Shown here piece by piece: positions 37,291-46,008 of a stretch of 50,971 bases of DNA. The stretch spans positions 1 to 50,971 of the forward strand of contig DWUX01000007.1 in the NCBI GenBank assembly GCA_019120545.1, given 5' to 3'. Below the pieces are notes generated by a model. It did not search any database. It was not told the origin of the DNA and saw nothing but the letters and a program-made list of their open reading frames with translations. Origin of the DNA: Candidatus Blautia stercoripullorum (GTDB lineage: Bacteria; Bacillota; Clostridia; Lachnospirales; Lachnospiraceae). A program made the translations under genes and the position numbers. Within the stretch, counting starts at the first letter, position 1, and every line of letters starts with the position of its first letter.

Positions 37291-38531
37291 CTGCTTTCCA
37301 CCTGCCTGTTTCTGCTATTTTCTCTATCCTCAACTCTGCGTTTTCCCCGGTAACAGGGGCCGTCTTCAGATCCCGCCTGTTTCCAGATACTGCCAAGTCT
37401 TTTTCCTTTCCACTCTCCGGGAAGAAGTCTCTTGATTTCTCCTTCCCTGTCCTCTGCTGTTGTCAGCCCTTCTATCTCCAGCTCTTCTCCTTTTCTGGAT
37501 ATCCGGTAATCCACGATCCAGGGAATCTGGAATATCACGTCATCCAGCTCTTCCATTTCTTTTTCTGCCCCCATCCGGCTGATCCTGTCCAGCCGCCGCA
37601 GACAACAGCCGCAGGGACATGCACCCGGTAAAAAACGAGTTCTGTCCCCTGTACGGTAACGGATCAGAGGCATTGCTCTGGCTTCTGTCAGAGTGATCAC
37701 CAGCTCTCCCCATTCTCCTTTGGGCACTCTTTTCCCCTTTTCATCTACGATTTCCCCGATAATATCATTTTCTCTCAGATGCATACCCTGAAAAGCCGGA
37801 CAGGTAACCGCTCCTCCCAGTCCCATTTCTCTGGATCCATAATGGGGATATAGTCTGGTCCCCAGGATATCCTCGATCGCCTTTGTCACTCCCGGCGGAC
37901 AGGCGTCGCCGCTGACCAGCCCTCTTTTTATACTGCCAGCCGGTCTCAGCCGGAGCAGAGACAGCAGCAGCACCGGCGGACCTATAAAGGTATCCGGCTT
38001 TTCATTATCTAAAATCTCCAGCAGCTCTTTAAAGGTATTCAGATTGCCTGCCGGTACAGGTACAGCCCTCAGTTTTTCCACCCCTTCCCGGATCAGTTCT
38101 CCCAGTCCCCTGTTCCCCGTAAAAGGCATAGCGATCATAGCTTTCTCTCCCGGATAGATCAGCTCGGAAAGTCCCGCTGCAAAAAAGGAGACCGTCCGCT
38201 CATTGTCCTCCGCTGTATAAAACACCCTCTTTCCAGGTCCTGTGGTTCCCGAAGTTTCCCAGCTTCTCACTCTTTCGATCTCTGACTGGCTGACCAGGAC
38301 CATGGAATTTCCCTGTTCCCTCAGATCTTTCTCTGTGGTGAAAGGCAGCGATTCCAGGTCCTCCAAGGCCTTTAACTGCCGGGGAAGGTTCCTGTAAAAT
38401 CCCTGCCTCCTGTATTCTCTCTCAAGAAGCCTGTTCAGTTTTTCCAGCTGAATGTTATCCACAGCTTTTCTATCCAAAGTCTGGATTCCTTCTTTCTCCC
38501 GGACCCAAAGGTCCAGTCTGGCTATATTCAT
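37287..38531 (-). CDS. AMP-dependent CoA ligase-like (phenylacetate-CoA ligase superfamily; DVU_1553-type)
   Basis: ETSGTTGPGKRVFYT, HYGSREMGLGGAVTC, RYRTGDRT. Confidence 0.8.
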   Translation of the reverse strand: MNIARLDLWVREKEGIQTLDRKAVDNIQLEKLNRLLEREYRRQGFYRNLPRQLKALEDLESLPFTTEKDLREQGNSMVLVSQSEIERVRSWETSGTTGPGKRVFYTAEDNERTVSFFAAGLSELIYPGEKAMIAMPFTGNRGLGELIREGVEKLRAVPVPAGNLNTFKELLEILDNEKPDTFIGPPVLLLSLLRLRPAGSIKRGLVSGDACPPGVTKAIEDILGTRLYPHYGSREMGLGGAVTCPAFQGMHLRENDIIGEIVDEKGKRVPKGEWGELVITLTEARAMPLIRYRTGDRTRFLPGACPCGCCLRRLDRISRMGAEKEMEELDDVIFQIPWIVDYRISRKGEELEIEGLTTAEDREGEIKRLLPGEWKGKRLGSIWKQAGSEDGPCYRGKRRVEDRENSRNRQVESR

Positions 38532-40186
38532 CGATACAAAGTCCTCCCGTCAGATCCTGTCAGATTATAAATGCAGAAAGGCACCATTCCATACCGGCTG
38601 TCGGTTTCCAGTATATAACAGCGGCGGAGACGGTCCAATTCTAAATTCCAGGCGTCCTGAAAGAGCATTCCGGAAACCGCCAGAGTATTTCTGTGCATTT
38701 CTTCCAGAAATTCATCCAAAGAAGAAGTATCCAGAGTCAGTCCCGCTGTGGATCCTCCGCAGCAGCAGGTCTCTTCCCGGGGCTTTTCTCCGCAGCAGGA
38801 AGCTTTCTGATCTGCCTCCTGGCAGCAGCAGTCATCAGTCCCGCTCCACTGGCGGGCCACAAAATCCCGGGCCTGCTCTGAAGCACCGGAAGCCCTGGGT
38901 TCTCCATGGGCCAGAAGTTTCATTGAGCCGTCTTTCTGTTTCAGATAATTGGCCTGGAAAGTACAGTAAGGGTTGGTGGCTCCTCCTCCGGTAAAATCCC
39001 CTGCATGGATCCACCCTTCTGTCTGGTCTTCCATAAGTGCCAGCATTTTCGGGATCGTGATCCGGTAGCTGCCCGCCGGCTCGCTGCATCGTCCGAAGTA
39101 GCTGACCGGCTGAAAATGAACTCCTCTTACCGCAGGCATCCTGCTTTTGGCATAAAGGAGGATGTCCCCTGTCTGGTCTTCATTGACTCCGGGAGCAATG
39201 ACCGGAACCAGGACTACTCCTAGACCTGCTTTTTCACAGGCGTCGATAGCCTTCTTTTTTATCTCCAGCAAAGGACGTCCTCTGAGAACCTGGTATACAG
39301 AATCTTTCAGTCCGTCAAACTGGAGAAACACACAGGAAAGCCCCGCCTTCTTCAGCTTCTCTGCATATCCCGGCTCTTCTGCCAGACGGATTCCGTTAGT
39401 ATTCAGCTGAAAAAAAGTAAAGCCCAGGTCCTTTCCAAGGCGGAGAATGTCTTCTAGGTCCTCCCGGACTGTAGGTTCCCCTCCGGAAAGCTGAAGATTA
39501 AAAGGCCCTCCGTGTTCCATCAGATATCTCATCTGTTTCTCCAGCTCTTCAAAGGGCACATCCCGTCCCTTTGGCCCGGACCCTGCAAAGCAGGTAGGAC
39601 ACTGGAGATTGCACCTTCCTGTTACCTCCAGCAGAACACAGCAGCCCCGCCGCTGATGATTTTCACAGAGTCCGCAGTCCAGAGGACACCCTTTCTTTTG
39701 AGGAAGGGCAGCAGGAACTGAATCCGGAGGAAGGATCGTTTTCCCCCAAGCCTGATAACTTTCCAGCGATCCTTCCCAGATCAGTGCCTCAAACTTTCCA
39801 TGTTCCGGGCATTCTTTCACCAGGTAGATTCCATCCTCTCTCTCCACTTTTCCTGCAGGCAGGACTTTCAGACACTGAGGACAGATGCTTTCCCCCGGCT
39901 CTGAAATATAGATTTCCTGGTCTTCCATCCACTTTTCCATCTGTTCTTTTTCTGTCTCCCAGTTGTCTGCCGTATAATTGATCTTTACAACTTTTTCCTT
40001 CAGGATCCCCTTCACTTCCAGTCCGCCCTTCTTTGCGGAGAAAACCGGACGGCGGAAACTGTGGTTTTCTTTTACTTCAAAGCCCTCCAGCCTGACGGAC
40101 AGCTCCTGTCCGGTAATAGGCAGTTCATATTCATAAGTCCTGGCTTCGGCAAAACAGTTTTCTGTCTTTTTCCACTTAAATTTCAT
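38528..40186 (-). CDS. Radical SAM protein (TrsS-type, from memory)
   Basis: LEVTGRCNLQCPTCFAGSG (CxxxCxxC), QLSGGEPTVREDL; Cys-rich C-terminal region. Confidence 0.85.
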   Translation of the reverse strand: MKFKWKKTENCFAEARTYEYELPITGQELSVRLEGFEVKENHSFRRPVFSAKKGGLEVKGILKEKVVKINYTADNWETEKEQMEKWMEDQEIYISEPGESICPQCLKVLPAGKVEREDGIYLVKECPEHGKFEALIWEGSLESYQAWGKTILPPDSVPAALPQKKGCPLDCGLCENHQRRGCCVLLEVTGRCNLQCPTCFAGSGPKGRDVPFEELEKQMRYLMEHGGPFNLQLSGGEPTVREDLEDILRLGKDLGFTFFQLNTNGIRLAEEPGYAEKLKKAGLSCVFLQFDGLKDSVYQVLRGRPLLEIKKKAIDACEKAGLGVVLVPVIAPGVNEDQTGDILLYAKSRMPAVRGVHFQPVSYFGRCSEPAGSYRITIPKMLALMEDQTEGWIHAGDFTGGGATNPYCTFQANYLKQKDGSMKLLAHGEPRASGASEQARDFVARQWSGTDDCCCQEADQKASCCGEKPREETCCCGGSTAGLTLDTSSLDEFLEEMHRNTLAVSGMLFQDAWNLELDRLRRCYILETDSRYGMVPFCIYNLTGSDGRTLYR

Positions 40187-40219
40187 CTTTTAGGTCTTGC
40201 CCTCCCTTTTCAGGATATT

Positions 40220-41356
40220 TCAATGAGATTCCCTCATAGCCGCCACAGCCTCCAGCACCCTGTCGGCGTCTGCCTTTTCTGTAAACCGGGACAAACTCAG
40301 ACGTATAGTTCCTTCCTCCATTCCCAGGTTTTCCATGATCATAGGCGAACAATGAAGGCCTGTCCGGCAGATAATGTCATAGCTGCCGGATAAAATATCT
40401 CCCGCATCTCCCGGATGCCAGCCCGGAACAGTAAAGGAAACCACCGGCGTTACCGGAGGTTTTGGCCGGATTACCCGGCACCCCAGCTTCTCCAGACTCT
40501 CTTTCAGATATTCAAGGATTTCTTCCGTCTTCTCCTTTTTTAAAGGATTTTCCGCCGTCCACCGCAAAGCTGCCAGAAGGCCGTGGTATGAAGGCTCGTT
40601 CCCGGTGCCTGCCTCCAGATGGAGAGGCATTTCTTCCGGCATTTCCCTGAGGTCGCTTTTTACGCCTGTGCCTCCCAGCACATAAGGCCTCAGGGTCAGT
40701 CCCGGCCGGACATAAAGCCCCCCGGTTCCCTGAGGGCCAAGCAGATACTTGTGTCCTGTAAAAGCAGCCATGTCCACACCCCATTTTTCCAGCTTTACAG
40801 AGATCCATCCCAGACTCTGAGATATATCCAGAAGCATAGCAGCGCCGGCGGCTTTAGCCATGGCAGTAAGTGTCTCTGCATCATTGACAGCTCCCGTCAC
40901 ATTGGAAGCATGGATCAGCGCGCACAGCCTGGGCCGGTACTTTTCCAAAGCCTTTTTCCACATTTCAGGCTCCATCCGGCCGGTCTTATCCACATCCAGA
41001 TAGATCACCTGGATTCCCTCCTTTTCCAGGCGGTGCAGAGGCCGGAGTACTGCATTATGCTCTGCCTTTGTAGTCAGCACTGTATCTCCCGGCTCCAGAG
41101 GGAAACCGAAAACAGCCTGGTTCAGCCCCCAGGTAGAATTGCTCCCCAGAGCGATTCTTTCCGGACAGCCAATTCCCATCAGAGCTGCCAGTTCTTCCCT
41201 TGCCTGATCAAAAATATTAAAATCCCGGATTCCTCCTCTTCCGGCATCTCCGGGGAGATTTTTCAGGGCTTCTGCCATAGCCGAAGCCACACACTCCGGT
41301 TTCGGCCAGGAAGTAGCCGCATTATTCAAATATATTTTGGGTTCATAATCTTTCAC
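40220..41356 (-). CDS. Class V aminotransferase (cysteine desulfurase/selenocysteine lyase-like)
   Basis: YLNNAATSWPKP, TGHKYLLGPQGTGGLYVR PLP-Lys motif, TGLHCSP. Confidence 0.9.
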   Translation of the reverse strand: MKDYEPKIYLNNAATSWPKPECVASAMAEALKNLPGDAGRGGIRDFNIFDQAREELAALMGIGCPERIALGSNSTWGLNQAVFGFPLEPGDTVLTTKAEHNAVLRPLHRLEKEGIQVIYLDVDKTGRMEPEMWKKALEKYRPRLCALIHASNVTGAVNDAETLTAMAKAAGAAMLLDISQSLGWISVKLEKWGVDMAAFTGHKYLLGPQGTGGLYVRPGLTLRPYVLGGTGVKSDLREMPEEMPLHLEAGTGNEPSYHGLLAALRWTAENPLKKEKTEEILEYLKESLEKLGCRVIRPKPPVTPVVSFTVPGWHPGDAGDILSGSYDIICRTGLHCSPMIMENLGMEEGTIRLSLSRFTEKADADRVLEAVAAMRESH

Positions 41357-42422
41357 CTGTCATCACCTCAAATTCCTTTATCAGCCGACGGCAGATCTCT
41401 ATATCCCGCAGAATCCTCTTTTTTACCTCTTTTTTTTCTAAAGCTTTCCTGTACCGCTCTTCCAGAGACACACGCCTGCCCTCCATGATCAGTTTATCCG
41501 CCAGGCATACCAGCGCTTCCTCTGTGCAAAGAGTATCCGGCTCCTTTTCAAACCCTCTGTGTGCTCCTACTATCTTTGCAAGAGCCAGGTATCCCTTCTC
41601 CTCCAGAAATTTTTTTCCGGCTTTTTCATGGAAAGGCTCCAGTCTCAGCACATCGTGGAGATACCCTCCGCTTCTGCACAGTTCCATGTCCAGAAAAGCT
41701 CCGGCATCGATCAGGCTCTTCGCCATCCAGGCCGCCATTTCCCCTACTGCCAGACAATGGGTCCGGATATGAGCCGGCAGAGAAACTTCATCATAGAACT
41801 CTTCACACAGTTCCCGGGAGATTCCCCTGTGCTTTCTGGCATAGTCCTGGATCTGAGCCAGGTCCTTCCGGTTATCAGCGTCCATCTGAGCTCCCCTATC
41901 TTCTGCTGTGACGATTTCCGTTTTCATAGACCGGAAAGCTCCCTGGAGTCCCTGGCCGCCCTGATAGTTCAAGGCTTTTCTGCAGCCTTCAGGGAACAGA
42001 AAAGGCGGGTGAAGGGTTCTTCCCCCTGCTCCGGGGATCAAAGCCTCAGTTCCCGGCTTGGCCCCGGAAATCCCTTCCGCCAGTTTCCGGAAAGTACCTG
42101 GCGAGGTCAAAGGGATATCCCCGGGGAGAATGAATACTCCGTCCTTTTTATCCGCCGCTTCCAGCCCCAGCTTCACAGAAGCCAGCATATCCGTTTCCTG
42201 CCAGCGCCGGTTTTCTATGATCCTTACACCCATGGGCTCCAGAACTTTCTTCACCTCATCTCCCCGATATCCTGTCACCACAGTGATGTCTCTGATCCCT
42301 GCATTACTCATGCTCTGAACCGTCATAGCGATCATGGGAAATCCATTTATTTGCAGCAGAGGCTTAAATCCTTCCATCCGTCTGGATCCTCCTGCCGCCG
42401 GGATCAGTCCTGCTCCTTTCAT
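41343..42422 (-). CDS. MobA/MocA-like nucleotidyltransferase fused to C-terminal HD domain (DVU_1551-type)
   Basis: GLIPAAGGSRRMEGFKPLLQING; C-term HIRTHCLAVGEMAAWM...YLHDVLR; start refined to 42422. Confidence 0.87.
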   Translation of the reverse strand: MKGAGLIPAAGGSRRMEGFKPLLQINGFPMIAMTVQSMSNAGIRDITVVTGYRGDEVKKVLEPMGVRIIENRRWQETDMLASVKLGLEAADKKDGVFILPGDIPLTSPGTFRKLAEGISGAKPGTEALIPGAGGRTLHPPFLFPEGCRKALNYQGGQGLQGAFRSMKTEIVTAEDRGAQMDADNRKDLAQIQDYARKHRGISRELCEEFYDEVSLPAHIRTHCLAVGEMAAWMAKSLIDAGAFLDMELCRSGGYLHDVLRLEPFHEKAGKKFLEEKGYLALAKIVGAHRGFEKEPDTLCTEEALVCLADKLIMEGRRVSLEERYRKALEKKEVKKRILRDIEICRRLIKEFEVMTGERL

Positions 42423-42847
42423 GGAATCCCTCCTTTTTCCTGGAGCAGCTCCACACATTTGTGATACACTGCTTCCACCAGCTCCGGGCACCGCTGAAAT
42501 TTGTTTCTTGGGTCTCCGTCCAGGATTTCCCGGCAGCTGCACCCTCCATATTTGCTTTTTGTTGTCTCTTCAAACCACTCCGCCAGCCTTCCGATCAAAA
42601 GCGCAGCCTCCGGATCTTCCAATTCTTCCGCCTCACCTTTTCCCAGAAAGTAACTCAGAAAGCAGCAGCCTCCCGTAAGAGCGCCGCAGACTCTTCCTGA
42701 AAATCCAAGACCTCCGTTTAATCCCCCCATGGCCCGGACCAGATCCGGATCCTCTTTTTCTTCCGATTCCAGGGCCAGGATCATTAAGATCTGGGCGCAG
42801 TAAAATCCCTGCCCTGACAGTTCCAGCATACGGTCAAATAAATCCAT
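42419..42847 (-). CDS. C_GCAxxG_C_C-type redox protein (DVU_1555-type)
   Basis: GFYCAQILMI, GRVCGALTGGCCFLSYF, KYGGCSCREILDGD; start refined to 42847. Confidence 0.8.
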   Translation of the reverse strand: MDLFDRMLELSGQGFYCAQILMILALESEEKEDPDLVRAMGGLNGGLGFSGRVCGALTGGCCFLSYFLGKGEAEELEDPEAALLIGRLAEWFEETTKSKYGGCSCREILDGDPRNKFQRCPELVEAVYHKCVELLQEKGGIP

Positions 42848-43433
42848 TTTTCTCTCCTTTCCTGAGACAGGCCAGAAAGTATCCGCACCCGGCTCTTCCT
42901 GCCTCTCTGAAGAAATCCACACATCTTTCCTCTGCATTTCCGTTCCAGAGACTTTCCAGAAAAAATTCTCTCCATGCTCCTGTTTCGTCCCTGGCTTCTT
43001 CCAGGCGGAACCCAGCTTCCTCAAAACCATCCTTCCAGCAGTTCCATGTCAGGGGCTTTTCCATTGACAGACAGGGCGCGTTTTTCTTATGAAAAAAAAC
43101 ATCTGACACCAGCAGGCAGCCGCCTTGTTTCAGCACACGGAACGCCTCCCTTAAGGCGGCGCCGCCGCCTCCGCAGCCGGAAATACTGCATTCTGCCAGA
43201 CAGCAGTCAAAACTCTCCTCTGCAAAGTCCAGCTTTCTCATATCCCCTGGCTCCACGTCCGGACCTGCCGGGTTCAGGTCTATTGCTTTTACTTCAAATC
43301 CCAGAGATTTCAGATATCCCGCTGTATCTCCCCCGCCGGCGCCCAGTTCCAGGATTCCGCCAGGAGGGCATATTCCTGATAGATCCAGAAGGCGGACTGT
43401 CATTTCTTTTCCCCCGGGATGAAGGCCGATCAT
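42834..43433 (-). CDS. SAM-dependent methyltransferase (DVU_1556-type)
   Basis: ILELGAGGGDTAGYLKSLGFEVKAIDLN motif I; start refined to 43433. Confidence 0.82.
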   Translation of the reverse strand: MIGLHPGGKEMTVRLLDLSGICPPGGILELGAGGGDTAGYLKSLGFEVKAIDLNPAGPDVEPGDMRKLDFAEESFDCCLAECSISGCGGGGAALREAFRVLKQGGCLLVSDVFFHKKNAPCLSMEKPLTWNCWKDGFEEAGFRLEEARDETGAWREFFLESLWNGNAEERCVDFFREAGRAGCGYFLACLRKGEKNGFI

Positions 43434-43648
43434 TTGTCCTCCAGGCTGCGTTCTACAGAAAGGACCTTGCCCACAGCCAGTTCCTCCGGCACATAAATGT
43501 ATCCGCATTCCGGACACACCGGCAGTTCTACAGGAAAGGCATTCCCCAGATAACTGAACACTGCTTTTCCTCTGACCAGTTCTCTCCTGCATTTATGACA
43601 CATCAGTTTTCCCATGGGATCCATGGAATAGTAAGTCTTTTCTCCCAT
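43430..43648 (-). CDS. Small Zn-ribbon redox-type protein (DVU_1557-type)
   Basis: MCHKCRRELV...PVCPECGYIYVPEE, two CxxC; start refined to 43648. Confidence 0.8.
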   Translation of the reverse strand: MGEKTYYSMDPMGKLMCHKCRRELVRGKAVFSYLGNAFPVELPVCPECGYIYVPEELAVGKVLSVERSLEDK

Positions 43649-43659
43649 TCCGCCCTCCT

Positions 43660-45891
43660 TTACTCCACTGTCATCCGATGGCTGTAGGCTCCGTATACCA
43701 GATAGCCTTTCTCTGTCTCTCTGAACTTTACCCAAAAGGTAACGTTCCCGATCCTGGCAGATGCAGCCAGCCATCCCTTCTCGGGATCTTCCACCGCTTC
43801 TCCCGAAGCTTCATAAGCCTTCAGCACAGCTTCTACGTCGCTTTTCAGGATCATACGCCTATCCATTTCTTCTTCCGCTCCATTTTCATAAAAGACCGGC
43901 AGCATGATTTCCCTCCTTATTTCTTCTTTCCAGATTTCTTCCAGCAGTTTTTCCTTCAGTTTCAGACGGTTGGCTCTCCGCTGGGACAGATCCGGCACCG
44001 GACCCGGACCTGTTCCATAAGCCAGTTCCAGGATATGTACAGAATCTGCTCCCGCTCTGGTCAGCTGATCCCTGCAGGCCATGCAGTAGGTCAGGATCTT
44101 CCCGGAAGTCCTGCCGGCTGCAAAAGAAGCCTTTTTTTCAGACATTTCCGGATTTGCGAACCGGACCATCCCTCCGTATCCGCAGCAGGGAGAAAGATCC
44201 CCCGAAAATGGGATTTCCTCTGTTTGACACCCCAGAGCCGCCGCAAAGGCCCTGATCTGATCCTGGGTCTCATGATCTCCTCTGGCTCCGCAGGCATCCT
44301 GTATGGCTACTGTCTCCTCTGTCACAGGATCTATTCCCAGTTCCAGAAGTACCTGCCATATTCCTGTGACAGGAATTTCCGTCCTTTCTTTTAAAATCTT
44401 CATACAGGTGGGACAGGCGCAGATCACTTCCGTCTCTCCCATCTCTTTCCAGGCGCTGCGGATTTTCTCCAAAGCCTCCTCTGCCATATCCTCTCTTCCT
44501 GCCCATTGGGACAAGGCCCCGCAGCAGCCAAGGATCAGTCCCACGCCCCCCGAAAGCCGTTCTGACAGATCTCTATAAGCTGCTTCCACAGTATCCGGCG
44601 ACACTGCCAAGGCCTGACATCCGGGGAAGAACAGATACCTGCAGCGGTCATATCCCGGCTGAGGCCTGGCCAGAAACCCTTCCCCCAAGGAAAACTGCTG
44701 ATCCAGGAGTCCGAACTCATGAGCAGAAGGAGGCATTTTCTCTGTCTCCACCATGATCTTCCTGGCCATCTGGCACACCTCCGGATAATCAAACCCCTTA
44801 GAACAGGCAGCTTTGCACTGGCCGCACAGGTCACAGGCATTGATCATCCCATTTGCCATATGATTTCCCATGACAATGGAAAGATTGTTATAAATCTCCC
44901 GGACAGCTCCCCTGGGATTCCGCTTATACTCCTGAAGATATACGCAGCCCTTTACACATTCCAGGCACTGGCACTGGATGCAGCGGCCTGCTTCCGCCTC
45001 AGCCTGTTCTCTGTCAGGGTTCTCTGGTCCGGCAAGGGCCCGGCTTCCTCCCACTCCATCCATTGTCACATATAAACGGCTTTCCTCAGGCCCAGGCGGT
45101 CTGAGTCCTTCCGGAGATGCTCCCTGGAGATACCGGTCAGCCTTTGCCGCTGTATATTTCGCCCAGGCCAGTATCCAGACCGCAGCCTCTCTTTCTTCCC
45201 ATTTCTCTTCTGTTCCAAAGGTATTTTCCGGAAGACCTCCGCGCCAGAGATCCGGCGACAAGCAAAGAGCATCCCCCTGTTCCGCCCATTCTGAGATTTC
45301 CTCTTCTGCCCCTGTTCTTATTTTTTGTGTAATCCGGTAGAGAGCCAAAGAAGCGGAGTCTCCCTCAGCTTCCTCTTCCGTCAGATTCCAGCAAAGCAAG
45401 GGCTCCTTCCTATTCTGACACCGTGTATACCAGAAGATCTCATATCCCTTTTTCCCCAGTTCCCAGCAGCAGGCCAGGGCAAAGAGATCATCTCCTGCCA
45501 CGATCACTTTTTTATTCTTCCGCGGGATCAGAAAGCGGCTGCCTCTTTCTTTTCCTCCATACAAAGCGCAGGCTTTTTCCAGAGCCTTCATCTGGATCCC
45601 CTCTCCTACCCGTGACAAGGCGCAGGCCTCTTGGCACATCCCGGGGCAGGACCTTGCCAGAAGATGGAGAAAAGGAGTAACTCCGCGAATGACCCCTGCG
45701 GCTTTTCCAAAATCTCCTTTCGCCCCATAAGCGCAGATAGTCCGCACATCCAGATGAAGGGGACACGCCGCGGAACACCCGGGGGGATCCTCTCTGGTAC
45801 ACACTGCCTCTCTCTGATGAAGCTCTTCCTGGCCGAAAGCCTGTTTCATTAAATAATGCTTTCCCACAAAGCCCCGATCCTTATGTTCCAT
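43660..45891 (-). CDS. Dicluster Fe-S / GlpC-CCG-type oxidoreductase with GltD-like N-terminus
   Basis: N-term CSAACPLHLDVR...CPGMCQEACAL; CIQCQCLECVKGC; CDLCGQCKAACSKGFDYP; CCG-type FFPGCQA, LGCCGAL, DACGARG, CCGYGG. Confidence 0.8.
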   Translation of the reverse strand: MEHKDRGFVGKHYLMKQAFGQEELHQREAVCTREDPPGCSAACPLHLDVRTICAYGAKGDFGKAAGVIRGVTPFLHLLARSCPGMCQEACALSRVGEGIQMKALEKACALYGGKERGSRFLIPRKNKKVIVAGDDLFALACCWELGKKGYEIFWYTRCQNRKEPLLCWNLTEEEAEGDSASLALYRITQKIRTGAEEEISEWAEQGDALCLSPDLWRGGLPENTFGTEEKWEEREAAVWILAWAKYTAAKADRYLQGASPEGLRPPGPEESRLYVTMDGVGGSRALAGPENPDREQAEAEAGRCIQCQCLECVKGCVYLQEYKRNPRGAVREIYNNLSIVMGNHMANGMINACDLCGQCKAACSKGFDYPEVCQMARKIMVETEKMPPSAHEFGLLDQQFSLGEGFLARPQPGYDRCRYLFFPGCQALAVSPDTVEAAYRDLSERLSGGVGLILGCCGALSQWAGREDMAEEALEKIRSAWKEMGETEVICACPTCMKILKERTEIPVTGIWQVLLELGIDPVTEETVAIQDACGARGDHETQDQIRAFAAALGCQTEEIPFSGDLSPCCGYGGMVRFANPEMSEKKASFAAGRTSGKILTYCMACRDQLTRAGADSVHILELAYGTGPGPVPDLSQRRANRLKLKEKLLEEIWKEEIRREIMLPVFYENGAEEEMDRRMILKSDVEAVLKAYEASGEAVEDPEKGWLAASARIGNVTFWVKFRETEKGYLVYGAYSHRMTVE

Positions 45892-45913
45892 ATTTTCTCT
45901 CCTATATTAATTA

Positions 45914-45934
45914 TCTATTTCCAGAATAATATAT
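45914..45934. promoter_or_regulatory. Motif TCTATTTCCAGAATAATATAT upstream of the 45891 operon; 19/21 match to motif upstream of xdhC
   Basis: Direct comparison with 49235-49255. Confidence 0.45.
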
Positions 45935-45945
45935 GGGTAAAAGGT

Positions 45946-45981
45946 GCTGCCGCACTAATCAAAATCGACTAATGCGACAGC
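45946..45981 (-). terminator. Hairpin terminator after the aldehyde oxidoreductase gene
   Basis: Minus-strand stem GCTGTCGCATTA/TTAGTGCGGCAGC pairs throughout using G-U wobbles that are mismatches on the plus strand; followed by TTTT. Confidence 0.6.
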
Positions 45982-46008
45982 CCCTCTGTTTTTTATTTTT
46001 CTGTCATT

